A stretch of 42,937 nucleotides of DNA, taken from positions 1 to 42,937 of the forward strand of contig CAMKGM010000022.1 of assembly GCA_946412245.1 (NCBI GenBank), read 5' to 3'. Shown here piece after piece: positions 7,170-14,557 of the stretch (positions are counted from its first letter, which is position 1; each line of letters starts with the position of its first letter). The stretch comes from an uncultured Bacteroidales bacterium. GTDB taxonomy: Bacteria; Bacteroidota; Bacteroidia; Bacteroidales; Muribaculaceae. A program made the position numbers and the translations under genes. The notes beneath the pieces are model-generated. The model did no database searches and was not told the origin of the DNA. It saw only the letters and a program-made list of their open reading frames with translations.

Positions 7170-8018
7170 GTGAATCAGTATTATCTTTTTATCAACAATC
7201 AGCGCTTAGGCCCGTTTGACATAAGTCAATTGCTGGCCAACGGAATGACCCCCGACACACTCGTGTGGCGCAGCGGTATGGCGAGCTGGGTCAAGGCCGC
7301 TGACCTTCCCGAGGTTGCCACTCTCTTTGCAGCACAGCAACCGCAATATCAGCAGCCGCAGTATCAGCAACCGCAACAGCCGCAGTATCAACAACAGGCT
7401 TACCAACAGCCACAGTATCAACAACCCGGCTACCAGCAAGGCTACCAGCAACAAGGCTATCAGCAGGGTTATCAACAGGGATACCAGCAAGGCTATCAGC
7501 AGCCGGGCTATCAGCAGGGCTACGTTCAAGGCTTTGTGCGTCCACAAGTGGGCTTTGGTGAAGCCATCAGCATCTGTTTCAAGAAGTACGTCGACTTCTC
7601 GGGCCGTGCCCGCCGTAGCGAGTACTGGTGGTTCATGCTGTTCGCTTTCCTCGTATCGCTGGTTACCTGCGGCATTGGCGGTCTGGTGTGTTTGCTTCCC
7701 AGCTATGCCGTGCAGTGTCGCCGTCTGCACGACACCAACCGCTCAGGGTGGTGGATTGGCACGAATCTCATTCTGGGTGCCGTAATGATGGGCTTGTATA
7801 TCACTGCCATTTTCTCTCTTTACGGGACAGCCTACAGTTTTAGATACAACAGTGACGCTATGGCAAATGCTCTGATAGCCAGTGGCGGAGTTTGGTTCGT
7901 AGTAATTTCAATACTGGGATTAGTGAGCACCGTGCTCAGCATTGTGATTTTTGTGTTCACCCTGCTCGACAGCGACCGTGGCACAAACAAGTACGGCCCA
8001 TCGCCCAAGTATCAATAA
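7170..8018 (+). CDS. GYF_2 (DUF4339) - QYP-rich linker - DUF805 membrane protein
   Basis: 282 residues with a GTG start; no in-frame ATG lies just upstream, and the first residues MNQYYLF match the usual GYF_2 beginning. Domains: GYF_2 at 1-50 (GPFDISQLLANGMTPDTLVW, GMASWVKA), a low-complexity linker at 55-122 built from QPQYQQ and GYQQ units, and DUF805 at 129-281 with GRARRSEYWW (145-154), RRLHD (184-188), about four membrane segments and the closing LLDSDRGTNKYGPSPKY (265-281). The function of DUF805 proteins is unknown; GYF domains in eukaryotes bind proline-rich peptides. A related GYF_2 protein lies at 18995 and a DUF805 gene without GYF_2 at 38520. I infer a role in the inner membrane but can name no reaction. 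Confidence 0.88.
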   Translation: MNQYYLFINNQRLGPFDISQLLANGMTPDTLVWRSGMASWVKAADLPEVATLFAAQQPQYQQPQYQQPQQPQYQQQAYQQPQYQQPGYQQGYQQQGYQQGYQQGYQQGYQQPGYQQGYVQGFVRPQVGFGEAISICFKKYVDFSGRARRSEYWWFMLFAFLVSLVTCGIGGLVCLLPSYAVQCRRLHDTNRSGWWIGTNLILGAVMMGLYITAIFSLYGTAYSFRYNSDAMANALIASGGVWFVVISILGLVSTVLSIVIFVFTLLDSDRGTNKYGPSPKYQ

Positions 8019-8060
8019 TTCAAGATTTTAAAGAGGCTTTCACCTCTCTAAAATCTTGAT
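8019..8060. terminator. Strong bidirectional hairpin terminator
   Basis: An 18-base stem (8019-8036 with 8043-8060; TTCAAGATTTTAAAGAGG against its near-complement) around a 6-base loop, directly after the DUF805 stop and before the convergent aminopeptidase gene. Confidence 0.8.
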
Positions 8061-8080
8061 AATAGTGATTAAATCAGGAT

Positions 8081-8115
8081 AATCCCGAATCGGCCTAACG
8101 ACCGATTTGGGATTA
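8081..8115. repeat. Dispersed intergenic repeat, palindromic copy
   Basis: AATCCCGAATCGG at 8081-8093 is inverted as CCGATTTGGGATT at 8103-8115. The right part, CCTAACGACCGATTTGGG, matches the dispersed core CCTAATGACCGAATTGGG seen at 13072, 23560, 23649 and 27965. It ends about where the aminopeptidase coding region ends. Confidence 0.7.
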
Positions 8116-9516
8116 CCTATTTTTAGCGATATAGTCTTCGATGTCAGCAGGATGATAAGGAATGCGGTCCTTGCCCAAGAATCGGCAACCGTCGGCCGTG
8201 ATGAGGATGTCGTCCTCAATGCGAATGCCGCCGAAGTCCTTGTATTGCTCAAGCATGTCGAAGTTGAGGAACTCGGCGCAGTGGCCGCTGGCGCGCCAGT
8301 CGTCGATGAGTGCGGGAATGAAGTAGATGCCCGGTTCGTCGGTCACCACGAAGCCCTCTTGCAGGCGACGACCCATGCGCAGGGCGTTGGTGCCAAACTG
8401 CTCCAGGTTGGGGCGAGTCTCCTCGTCAAAGCCCACATAAATCTGGCCCAAGCCTTCCATGTCGTGCACGTCCATGCCCATCATGTGACCCAGTCCGTGA
8501 GGCAGGAACATGGCGTGAGCACCGGCTGCTACAGCCTCATCCACATCGCCCTTCATGAGGCCCAGTTCCTTGAGGCGCTCGGTCATGAGACGGCACACGC
8601 TCATGTGTACATCAAAGTATTTCACGCCGGGTTTCGAGATTTCGAGGGCGTGGTCGTGGCATGCCTCAACGATGCTGTAGATGTCGAGCTGACGCCGGGT
8701 GAACTTGCCGTTGATGGGGAAGGTGCGGGTGTTGTCGCTGCAGTAGTTGCTGAAGGTTTCGGCACCGCAGTCACACAGCACCAGGCGGCCGTCTTCAAGC
8801 ACAGCCTGCGAGGGGTTGCCGTGCATGATTTCGCCGTGCTGCGAGAAGATGATGGGGAAGCTCACCATGGAGCCATAGGAGCGGGCAATGCCCTCGACCT
8901 GACCGGCCACATACTGCTCAGTGACACCGGGTTTGGCAAGGCGCATGGCGGTGGTGTGCATTTGGTAGCCAATGGCGGCAGCACGTTCTAACTCGACAAT
9001 CTCGTCGGCGGTCTTCACCGAGCGCATCTTCACCACAGCGTGGATGAGTGGCAGCGATGCGGCCTCTTTCTGCTTGCTCGGGTGAATGCCCAGCAAGTCC
9101 ATAATCTGAATCTTGGTGTCGAAGCGATAAGGCGGCAAGAAGTGGATGGTGCGTCCTTTGGCGCGCGCCTCGTCGCACAGGTCTTTCAGCTTTGCCATGG
9201 GAGCGGTGTTGTCAATGCCCACCGACGCAGCCAAGTTGGCAACACTGTCCACCGAGCCATACCACACGATGTCCTCAATGTCAATGTCATCGCCTATGAG
9301 GTATTCCTTATTATTATCAATATCGATAACGCCCACCAGCCCGTCGCGTCTCAGTCCGCAGTAATAGAGAAATGAAGAGTCTTGACGGAAGGGTGCATAG
9401 CCATTATTGGGATAATTACAGGGTGATTCATTGTTGCCGAAGAGCAGAATCACGCCACTTTTCACGAGCCGCTTGAGTTCAGCGCGGCGATTCACATAGG
9501 TTTCTTTGCTAAACAT
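8113..9516 (-). CDS. Xaa-Pro aminopeptidase (M24B family)
   Basis: 467 residues from the ATG at 9516. Cleaves N-terminal residues preceding proline, in the cytosol, with two Mn ions. The N-terminal third is the AMP_N domain (RRAELKRLVKSGVILLFGN, QDSSFLYYCGL). The C-terminal pita-bread domain carries the ligands: the two Asp of VLCDCGAE and SDNTRTFP, the His of LPHGLGHMMGMDVHD, the Glu of VVTDEPGIYF and the Glu of GGIRIEDDILIT. The reading frame is open 39 codons further, but a promoter (9542-9573, minus) lies inside that stretch, so the ATG at 9516 is the real start. Divergent from mutY. Confidence 0.93.
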   Translation of the reverse strand: MFSKETYVNRRAELKRLVKSGVILLFGNNESPCNYPNNGYAPFRQDSSFLYYCGLRRDGLVGVIDIDNNKEYLIGDDIDIEDIVWYGSVDSVANLAASVGIDNTAPMAKLKDLCDEARAKGRTIHFLPPYRFDTKIQIMDLLGIHPSKQKEAASLPLIHAVVKMRSVKTADEIVELERAAAIGYQMHTTAMRLAKPGVTEQYVAGQVEGIARSYGSMVSFPIIFSQHGEIMHGNPSQAVLEDGRLVLCDCGAETFSNYCSDNTRTFPINGKFTRRQLDIYSIVEACHDHALEISKPGVKYFDVHMSVCRLMTERLKELGLMKGDVDEAVAAGAHAMFLPHGLGHMMGMDVHDMEGLGQIYVGFDEETRPNLEQFGTNALRMGRRLQEGFVVTDEPGIYFIPALIDDWRASGHCAEFLNFDMLEQYKDFGGIRIEDDILITADGCRFLGKDRIPYHPADIEDYIAKNR

Positions 9517-9541
9517 GATATATAAGTTTTTTAGTTTTGCA

Positions 9542-9573
9542 CAAAAATAACGATTATTTTGGTTATAGGCAAG
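9542..9573 (-). promoter_or_regulatory. Promoter of the aminopeptidase gene
   Basis: On the minus strand CTTG (9573-9570), 20 bases, TATTTTTG (9549-9542), about 25 bases before the ATG at 9516. It sits back to back with the mutY promoter region. Confidence 0.7.
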
Positions 9574-9593
9574 AAAGATGCGGCACAAATCAC

Positions 9594-9601
9594 TAACTTT
9601 G
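9594..9601 (+). promoter_or_regulatory. Candidate -7 box for mutY
   Basis: TAACTTTG at 9594-9601; no good -33 box at 19-21 bases. It excludes an upstream in-frame ATG at 9559 and implies a leader of only about a dozen bases. Confidence 0.4.
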
Positions 9602-9618
9602 CACAAAAGAAACTGCTC

Positions 9619-10671
9619 ATGACTGAGAACCATTTCACATCGACACTACTACGCTGGTATGAGAACCATGGCCGCGACCTGCCGTGGCGGCATACCACCG
9701 ACCCCTACCCCATTTGGTTGAGCGAGGTGATACTGCAGCAGACGCGAATTGCCCAGGGCACCGCCTATTGGGAGCACTTCATGGAGCAGTTCCCCACCGT
9801 GGAGAGCCTTGCGGCAGCGAGCGAAGACGAGGTGTTGCGCCTGTGGCAGGGGTTGGGCTACTACAGCCGTGCCCGCAACCTGCACGCAGCCGCCAAGCAA
9901 ATTGTGGCGTTGGGAGGTTTTCCAAAGAGTTATGAGGAGATTCGCCGGCTGAAAGGTGTGGGCGACTACACGGCGGCCGCCATTGCCGCTTTTGCCTACC
10001 GGCTGCCCCATGCCGCCATCGACGGCAATGCCTATCGCGTGCTGGCGCGCCACTTCGGGATTGAAACACCCATCAACACCACGGCCGCCAAGAAGGAGTT
10101 TGCGGCACTGGCGCAGCAACTGTTGCCCAACGACCGTGCCGCCGACTTCAACCAAGCGATGATGGACTTCGGGGCCACATTATGCACCCCCACCTCGCCC
10201 CGATGCTCTGAATGTCCGCTTGCCGATAGTTGCGACGCTCTGCACACCCACCGCACTCAAGTGCTGCCCGTGAAGCAAAAGACCGTGAAAATGGCGACAC
10301 GCCACTTCACATTTATATATATACGCTGCCAGGGCGAAACTGCCATCATGCGACGCCCTGCCGGCGACATTTGGCAAGGGCTGTGGCAACCGCTGCTCAT
10401 CGAGGTCGCCGGTATAGAAGCGCTCGCCGCCCTTGAGCCGCTGCTGAAACAAGCCGGGAACAATGCCTCTCTCACCTTGCTGCAGCAAGGCGTGAAGCAT
10501 GTGCTCACACACCGCATCATCATGGCTGACTTCTACCTATTTGAGACACCCGTGAAGCCCTCGCTGCCCGATGGCTACATGTGGATTCCCGAACAAGAGC
10601 TGGACCGCTATGCCCTGCCCCGCCTGGTGGAGCGGCTGGTGGAGGCGGCAAAAGCACACCTACGGCGGTGA
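9619..10671 (+). CDS. mutY: A/G-specific adenine glycosylase MutY
   Basis: 350 residues from the ATG at 9619. Removes adenine mispaired with 8-oxoguanine in base excision repair. Visible are the catalytic glutamate in SEVILQQTR (E36), the helix-hairpin-helix LKGVGDYTAAAI (111-122), the catalytic aspartate in AAIDGNAYRVLAR (D135) and the 4Fe-4S cluster cysteines C189, C196, C199, C205 with the canonical C-x6-C-x2-C-x5-C spacing. Residues about 225-345 form the NUDIX-like domain that reads 8-oxoguanine. The longer frame from 9559 would overlap the candidate promoter. Ends at a bidirectional hairpin shared with the convergent repeat-protein gene. Its cluster would be supplied by the Suf system encoded at 13-18 kb. 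Confidence 0.95.
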   Translation: MTENHFTSTLLRWYENHGRDLPWRHTTDPYPIWLSEVILQQTRIAQGTAYWEHFMEQFPTVESLAAASEDEVLRLWQGLGYYSRARNLHAAAKQIVALGGFPKSYEEIRRLKGVGDYTAAAIAAFAYRLPHAAIDGNAYRVLARHFGIETPINTTAAKKEFAALAQQLLPNDRAADFNQAMMDFGATLCTPTSPRCSECPLADSCDALHTHRTQVLPVKQKTVKMATRHFTFIYIRCQGETAIMRRPAGDIWQGLWQPLLIEVAGIEALAALEPLLKQAGNNASLTLLQQGVKHVLTHRIIMADFYLFETPVKPSLPDGYMWIPEQELDRYALPRLVERLVEAAKAHLRR

Positions 10672-10683
10672 TTGAATTAAAGT

Positions 10684-10722
10684 GGGGCCGATAAATTCGT
10701 GAAATGTGAATTTATCGGCCCC
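10684..10722. terminator. Bidirectional hairpin between mutY and the repeat-protein gene
   Basis: A perfect 15-base stem, GGGGCCGATAAATTC (10684-10698) with its complement (10708-10722), around a 9-base loop. T-runs are short on both sides, but the location between convergent genes supports termination. Confidence 0.75.
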
Positions 10723-10779
10723 AGATTAAATTATTGGAGTGTGAGACTCCGTTTCAAACTACAGTCTCGTCCTTATCGC

Positions 10780-12729
10780 TTACTTGACCACCTTGCGTCC
10801 GTCGCTGGTCACATAGACACCCGGGCGTGCTCCGCTGAGCGTGGTGCCGATGTAGCGACCCTGCAGGTCGAAGTAGCGCACCTGTGCGCCCGTGGAGGCA
10901 TTGACATCGTTAATGCCGGTAGCCACTTCCTGCTCAAAGGCTGCCACAATGGTCACATCGGCATCGGGCATCGTGAAGGTGTAGGTGCCGCTCCCGGTTT
11001 GCGACATAGCAATCTCGGTCTCATCAGGACCTTGTGCATAAATCACCTTTATTGAGCTGAGCCTGTAGCCAGCGTCGGGGGTGACGGTGAATTCAACCTG
11101 CGCGTCGGGAGCTGCGACGTCGGGAACCGAAACAGTGCCGTGCTCGGTGGGAGCCACGGTAATAACATAGGCATAACGCTCAAAGGCTGCCACAACAGTC
11201 ACATCGGCATCGGGCATCGTGAAGGTGTAGGAGCCGCTCTCGGTTTGCGACATAGGAATCTCGGTCTCATCGGGGCCTTGCGTATAAATCACCTTTATTG
11301 AGCTGAGCACATAGCCCGGGTCGGGAGTAACGGTAAATTCAATCGGTGAATCATATTCTGCCGAGGCCGGGGCCGTGATGGTGCCATGCTCGGTGGGAGC
11401 CACGGTAATGGCATAGGTTATGAGCTTGAAAGTGGCCACAATGGTCACATCGGTGCCCGGCATGGTGAAGGTGCCGTTCTCAATGTGAAATATCGGGTCG
11501 GGCACACTGCCGCCCACATCATAGGTGTAATAGATCTCGTCGATTTCATAGCCCTTGTCGGGGGTTGCGACCACGCCACTCACCGTTTCGCCAAAGCGGG
11601 CTGAAGCGGGAGCGCTAACCTGGCCATGCTCGGTGGGAGCCACGGTAATGCTGTAGGTGGCAGGCTCGAAGGCTGCCACAATAGTGACATCGGTTCCCGG
11701 CATGGTGAAGGTGTAGGAGCCGCTCTGGGTTTGAGACACAGGAATCTCGGTTTTATCAGAGCCTTGCGTATAAATCACCTTTATTGAACCGAGCACATAG
11801 CCCGGGTCGGGAGTAACGGTAAATTCAACCGGTGAATCATATTCTGCCGAGGCCGGGGCCGTGACGGTGCCGTGCTCGGTGGGAGCCACAGCGATGTTAT
11901 AAGTTTTGGCCTTGAATGTGGCTGAGACGACAACATTGGCTGCCGGCATGGTGAACTTGTTGTTGGTAACAGTTACAGGGAAACCATTAGTGTATGCCAC
12001 ATTCAGACTCTCTAACAAATAGTTATCGTCGGGAGTAGCCGTGAGGGTAACTTCTTCGCCAAATTGGGCGGTGGTCTTGTCGGCAACCACTTTACCATGC
12101 GCGCTCTCGGTAATGGAGATGGTGTACTGCGCCTTGTCGACAATCCAGTGCACATGCACGTCGGCCGCGGGCATCACAAAGGTATAGTTGTCATTTTCAG
12201 CCGGAGTGAGAGGCAATTTAACCTCGGTGGTGCCTTCTTCGTAAGTCGCTTCCAAGACTTTAAGCGCATAGCCAGTATCTGTACTCACAAGAAGCGACAC
12301 GGTTTCACCCATATAGAATTTGTTGTCGGAATGTCCTATGTTATCAACCATCACAAAGCCGTGCTCACCCTCAAGGGCCTCTTCAACTTCCACTTGGTAG
12401 AGTTTATGCTCAAAGGTGGCACTGATGGTCACATCCAATTCCGGCATGGTGAAAGTGTAGCGGCCATTGCCGAGTTCGGTGAGATTAAGTGTTACCACAT
12501 TACCCTCATTCTCGCAGGTAGCTTGCAGGTTATTAAGCACATAACCCGGATCTGGAGACACAGTGATTGTCACAGTCTCACCGGAATAAGGGGCATAATT
12601 GTCGACTGTAACGCTACCGTTTTGTGTGGGGGCGATTGTTACATGTTGCTGTTGCTGCTGAGCCCACGCGGCACCCATGCCACAAGTGAGCATCAACAAC
12701 AGAAACAATAGTTTTTTCTTAATTTCCAT
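10780..12729 (-). CDS. Secreted protein with seven InlB-like repeats and a C-terminal sorting-type tail
   Basis: 649 residues. Residues 1-24 are a signal peptide (LLFLLLMLTCGMGAAWAQ). Then come seven tandem beta repeats of about 75-80 residues, each opening with a strand like YxITVAPTEHGTV, followed by GETVTITVSPDPGYVL or EFTVTPDPGYVLSSIKV, and closing with YTFTMPDADVTIVAAFE. These fit the bacterial repeat / divergent InlB B-repeat type (Flg_new_2-like). The last about 35 residues (VRYFDLQGRYIG, PGVYVTSDGRKVVK) look like a type IX secretion sorting domain of type A, which suggests export and surface attachment. Repeats 4 and 6 are nearly identical in DNA, repeats 1-3 diverged. A binding or adhesin role is inference; no catalytic domain is visible. 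Confidence 0.82.
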   Translation of the reverse strand: MEIKKKLLFLLLMLTCGMGAAWAQQQQQHVTIAPTQNGSVTVDNYAPYSGETVTITVSPDPGYVLNNLQATCENEGNVVTLNLTELGNGRYTFTMPELDVTISATFEHKLYQVEVEEALEGEHGFVMVDNIGHSDNKFYMGETVSLLVSTDTGYALKVLEATYEEGTTEVKLPLTPAENDNYTFVMPAADVHVHWIVDKAQYTISITESAHGKVVADKTTAQFGEEVTLTATPDDNYLLESLNVAYTNGFPVTVTNNKFTMPAANVVVSATFKAKTYNIAVAPTEHGTVTAPASAEYDSPVEFTVTPDPGYVLGSIKVIYTQGSDKTEIPVSQTQSGSYTFTMPGTDVTIVAAFEPATYSITVAPTEHGQVSAPASARFGETVSGVVATPDKGYEIDEIYYTYDVGGSVPDPIFHIENGTFTMPGTDVTIVATFKLITYAITVAPTEHGTITAPASAEYDSPIEFTVTPDPGYVLSSIKVIYTQGPDETEIPMSQTESGSYTFTMPDADVTVVAAFERYAYVITVAPTEHGTVSVPDVAAPDAQVEFTVTPDAGYRLSSIKVIYAQGPDETEIAMSQTGSGTYTFTMPDADVTIVAAFEQEVATGINDVNASTGAQVRYFDLQGRYIGTTLSGARPGVYVTSDGRKVVK

Positions 12730-12858
12730 ATTGATTATTATTTAACGTGAGATTAATACATTGCAATAGATTGAGAATTGGCACATTAGCGGCACCTTTC
12801 AGCAATCATGTAGTGCAATGAACATAACTCTAAAAACTGCCGTCATGTTTATTAATGA

Positions 12859-12866
12859 CAAAATTA
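12859..12866 (-). promoter_or_regulatory. Candidate -7 box for the repeat-protein gene
   Basis: TAATTTTG on the minus strand with no clear -33 box. The implied leader is about 125 bases. Confidence 0.35.
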
Positions 12867-13102
12867 GGAATTTTTTTTTCAATGTGTAACGATTTCAGTA
12901 ATTATTTTTACAATTTACAGAACCCCGGAATATCCTCCGGCAGCATCCCTGAAATGATAGCTCACCTGACTTGCACTCTCACTTCAGGAGCAAAAAACGA
13001 TGAACTCAAGTTTTGAAACTTGAACCCAAAACGGTCATGTGGCCGAATGTGTTGTTTTCCTGTTCTAAAGTAAATCCTAATGACCGAATCGGGTTGAATA
13101 CT
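12867..13102. other. Intergenic region with inverted repeats
   Basis: No gene in 12730-13146. It holds an 18-base palindrome (TCAAGTTTTGAAACTTGA, 13006-13023), then a segment AACCCAAAACGGTCAT at 13023-13038 that is an imperfect inverted partner of the dispersed repeat copy at 13072-13095, and the tRNA terminator at 13103-13133. Confidence 0.5.
13072..13095. repeat. Dispersed intergenic repeat, copy
   Basis: Contains CCTAATGACCGAATCGGG, one base from the core CCTAATGACCGAATTGGG. It lies between the repeat-protein gene and tRNA-Leu. Confidence 0.7.
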
Positions 13103-13133
13103 AAAAAAGGTTGGAAGCCATTGACTTCCAACC
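13103..13133 (-). terminator. Terminator of tRNA-Leu transcript
   Basis: GGTTGGAAG (13109-13117) pairs with CTTCCAACC (13125-13133). On the minus strand the stem is followed by TTTTTT. It starts about 14 bases after the tRNA 3' end. Confidence 0.8.
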
Positions 13134-13146
13134 TATTGCTTGACAG

Positions 13147-13228
13147 TGCCCAAGAAAGGACTCGAACCTTCACGCCTCGCGGCACACGCACCTGAAACGT
13201 GCGCGTCTACCAATTCCGCCACTTGGGC
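13147..13228 (-). tRNA. tRNA-Leu (anticodon CAG)
   Basis: Read on the minus strand: acceptor stem GCCCAAG pairs with CTTGGGC, then discriminator A. The D-arm GGCGGAATTGGTAGACGC is typical of tRNA-Leu. The anticodon arm CACGT-TTCAGGT-GCGTG gives anticodon CAG. The long variable arm TGCCGCGAGGCG marks a class II tRNA. The T-arm holds GGTTCGAGTCC. Length is 82 bases; CCA is not encoded. The anticodon was assigned by alignment to E. coli leucine tRNA from memory. Confidence 0.93.
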
Positions 13229-13239
13229 ATTAGCGAGTG

Positions 13240-13270
13240 CAAAATTAGTAATTTTTTTTCATGTGGCAAG
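13240..13270 (-). promoter_or_regulatory. Promoter of tRNA-Leu
   Basis: On the minus strand CTTG (13270-13267), 19 bases, TAATTTTG (13247-13240). The transcript would start a few bases before the mature tRNA 5' end. It lies between sufS and the tRNA. Confidence 0.65.
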
Positions 13271-13333
13271 CGTTTTTTCGAAAAAAAGTTGAAAAAGCAT
13301 TGTTTTTTCTCCGAGGACTCAGAAGAGGATGGT

Positions 13334-14551
13334 TTAGAACATGGCGGCGGCGCGCTTCACGGCGGCGACAAACCGGTTGACCTCGTCGAGGGTATTATAG
13401 ACCGCAAACGAGGCGCGGACCATGCCCTGCACCCCATAGCGCGCCATGAGCGGCTGGGCGCAATGATGCCCCGTGCGCACGGCGATGCCCATGCGGTCGA
13501 GCAGTAGTCCCATGTCGTAACTGTTGATGTCACGCACCAGGAAGGAGATGACAGCCCCTTTTTCCTCGGCAGTGCCGAAGATGCGCATGCCGTCAATTTC
13601 CATAAGTTGGCGGGTAGCCTCGGTGAGCAGTGCATGCTCGTGGGTGGCGATGTTGTCGATGCCTATCGAGCGAATATAGTCGATAGCCGTACCAAAAGCG
13701 GCAATGCCTACAAAGTCGGGGGTACCTGCCTCGAACTTGAAGGGCAGTTCGGCAAAGGTGGTGCGTTCAAAGGTAACATTGCCTATCATCTCGCCACCGC
13801 CCTGGTAGGGAGCCATGGTGTCGAGCCAGTGGCGCTTGCCGTAGAGCACACCCACACCGACGGGCCCATACATTTTGTGGCTGGAGAAAGCGTAGAAATC
13901 GCAGTCCAGGTCGGCCACATCAACTGCCATGTGAGGCACAGCTTGAGCTCCATCGATAAGGACAGGTACACCATGTTTGTGAGCGATTTCAATCATCTGC
14001 TTAACAGGATTGATGGTACCCAAAACATTCGACACATGGGCTATCGCTACAAATCGCGTGGCATCGGTAAAGAGGTCCTCGTAGGCTTCAAGGTCGAGTT
14101 CGCCGTTGTCGGTAATAGGCACCACCCGCAGGCGAATGCGTTTCTTGCGCCCTATGAGTTGCCAGGGCACAATGTTGCTGTGGTGCTCCATAGTGGTGAT
14201 GATAACCTCATCGCCATTGTAGAGCATATCGCCGAAAGAGGATGCCACGAGATTGATTCCCTCGGTGGTTCCGCGGGTGAAAATCACCTCTTGCGTGGAG
14301 CCGGCATTGATAAAAGCGCGCACCTTTTCGCGCGTACTTTCAACCAAGTCAGTAGCCTCTTGCGAAATGGTATGCACACCACGGTGCACATTGGCCTTGT
14401 GCCGGTAGTACATCTCATCGATTGCGTTCACCACCTGTCGCGGGGTTTGCGACGTGGCGGCACTGTCGAGATAGACAAGTTGCTTGCCGTCAATGTCACG
14501 CTCAAGAATGGGATAGTCGGCCCTGATTTGCTGAATGTCAATGGGTATCAT
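13334..14551 (-). CDS. sufS: Cysteine desulfurase SufS
   Basis: 405 residues, group II cysteine desulfurase. It uses pyridoxal phosphate to take sulfur from cysteine and holds it as a persulfide for Fe-S assembly. PLP-binding features: TRGTTEGINLVA (92-103), MEHHSNIVPW (121-130), the D-G-AQAVPH segment (200-207) and the Schiff-base lysine K226 in SSHKMYGPVG. The active-site cysteine is C364 in RTGHHCAQP, the SufS-type context that needs SufE (encoded at 40209) as acceptor. Last gene of cvpA-sufBCDS; it starts six bases after sufD. Confidence 0.96.
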   Translation of the reverse strand: MIPIDIQQIRADYPILERDIDGKQLVYLDSAATSQTPRQVVNAIDEMYYRHKANVHRGVHTISQEATDLVESTREKVRAFINAGSTQEVIFTRGTTEGINLVASSFGDMLYNGDEVIITTMEHHSNIVPWQLIGRKKRIRLRVVPITDNGELDLEAYEDLFTDATRFVAIAHVSNVLGTINPVKQMIEIAHKHGVPVLIDGAQAVPHMAVDVADLDCDFYAFSSHKMYGPVGVGVLYGKRHWLDTMAPYQGGGEMIGNVTFERTTFAELPFKFEAGTPDFVGIAAFGTAIDYIRSIGIDNIATHEHALLTEATRQLMEIDGMRIFGTAEEKGAVISFLVRDINSYDMGLLLDRMGIAVRTGHHCAQPLMARYGVQGMVRASFAVYNTLDEVNRFVAAVKRAAAMF

Positions 14552-14557
14552 GATGCG

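Noticed and set aside
8107..8991. Long plus-strand frame of 294 codons opposite the aminopeptidase gene
   Set aside because: It is the antisense shadow of a well-supported M24 peptidase with all metal ligands. Similar shadows occur opposite sufS (13607-14593) and the TPR gene.
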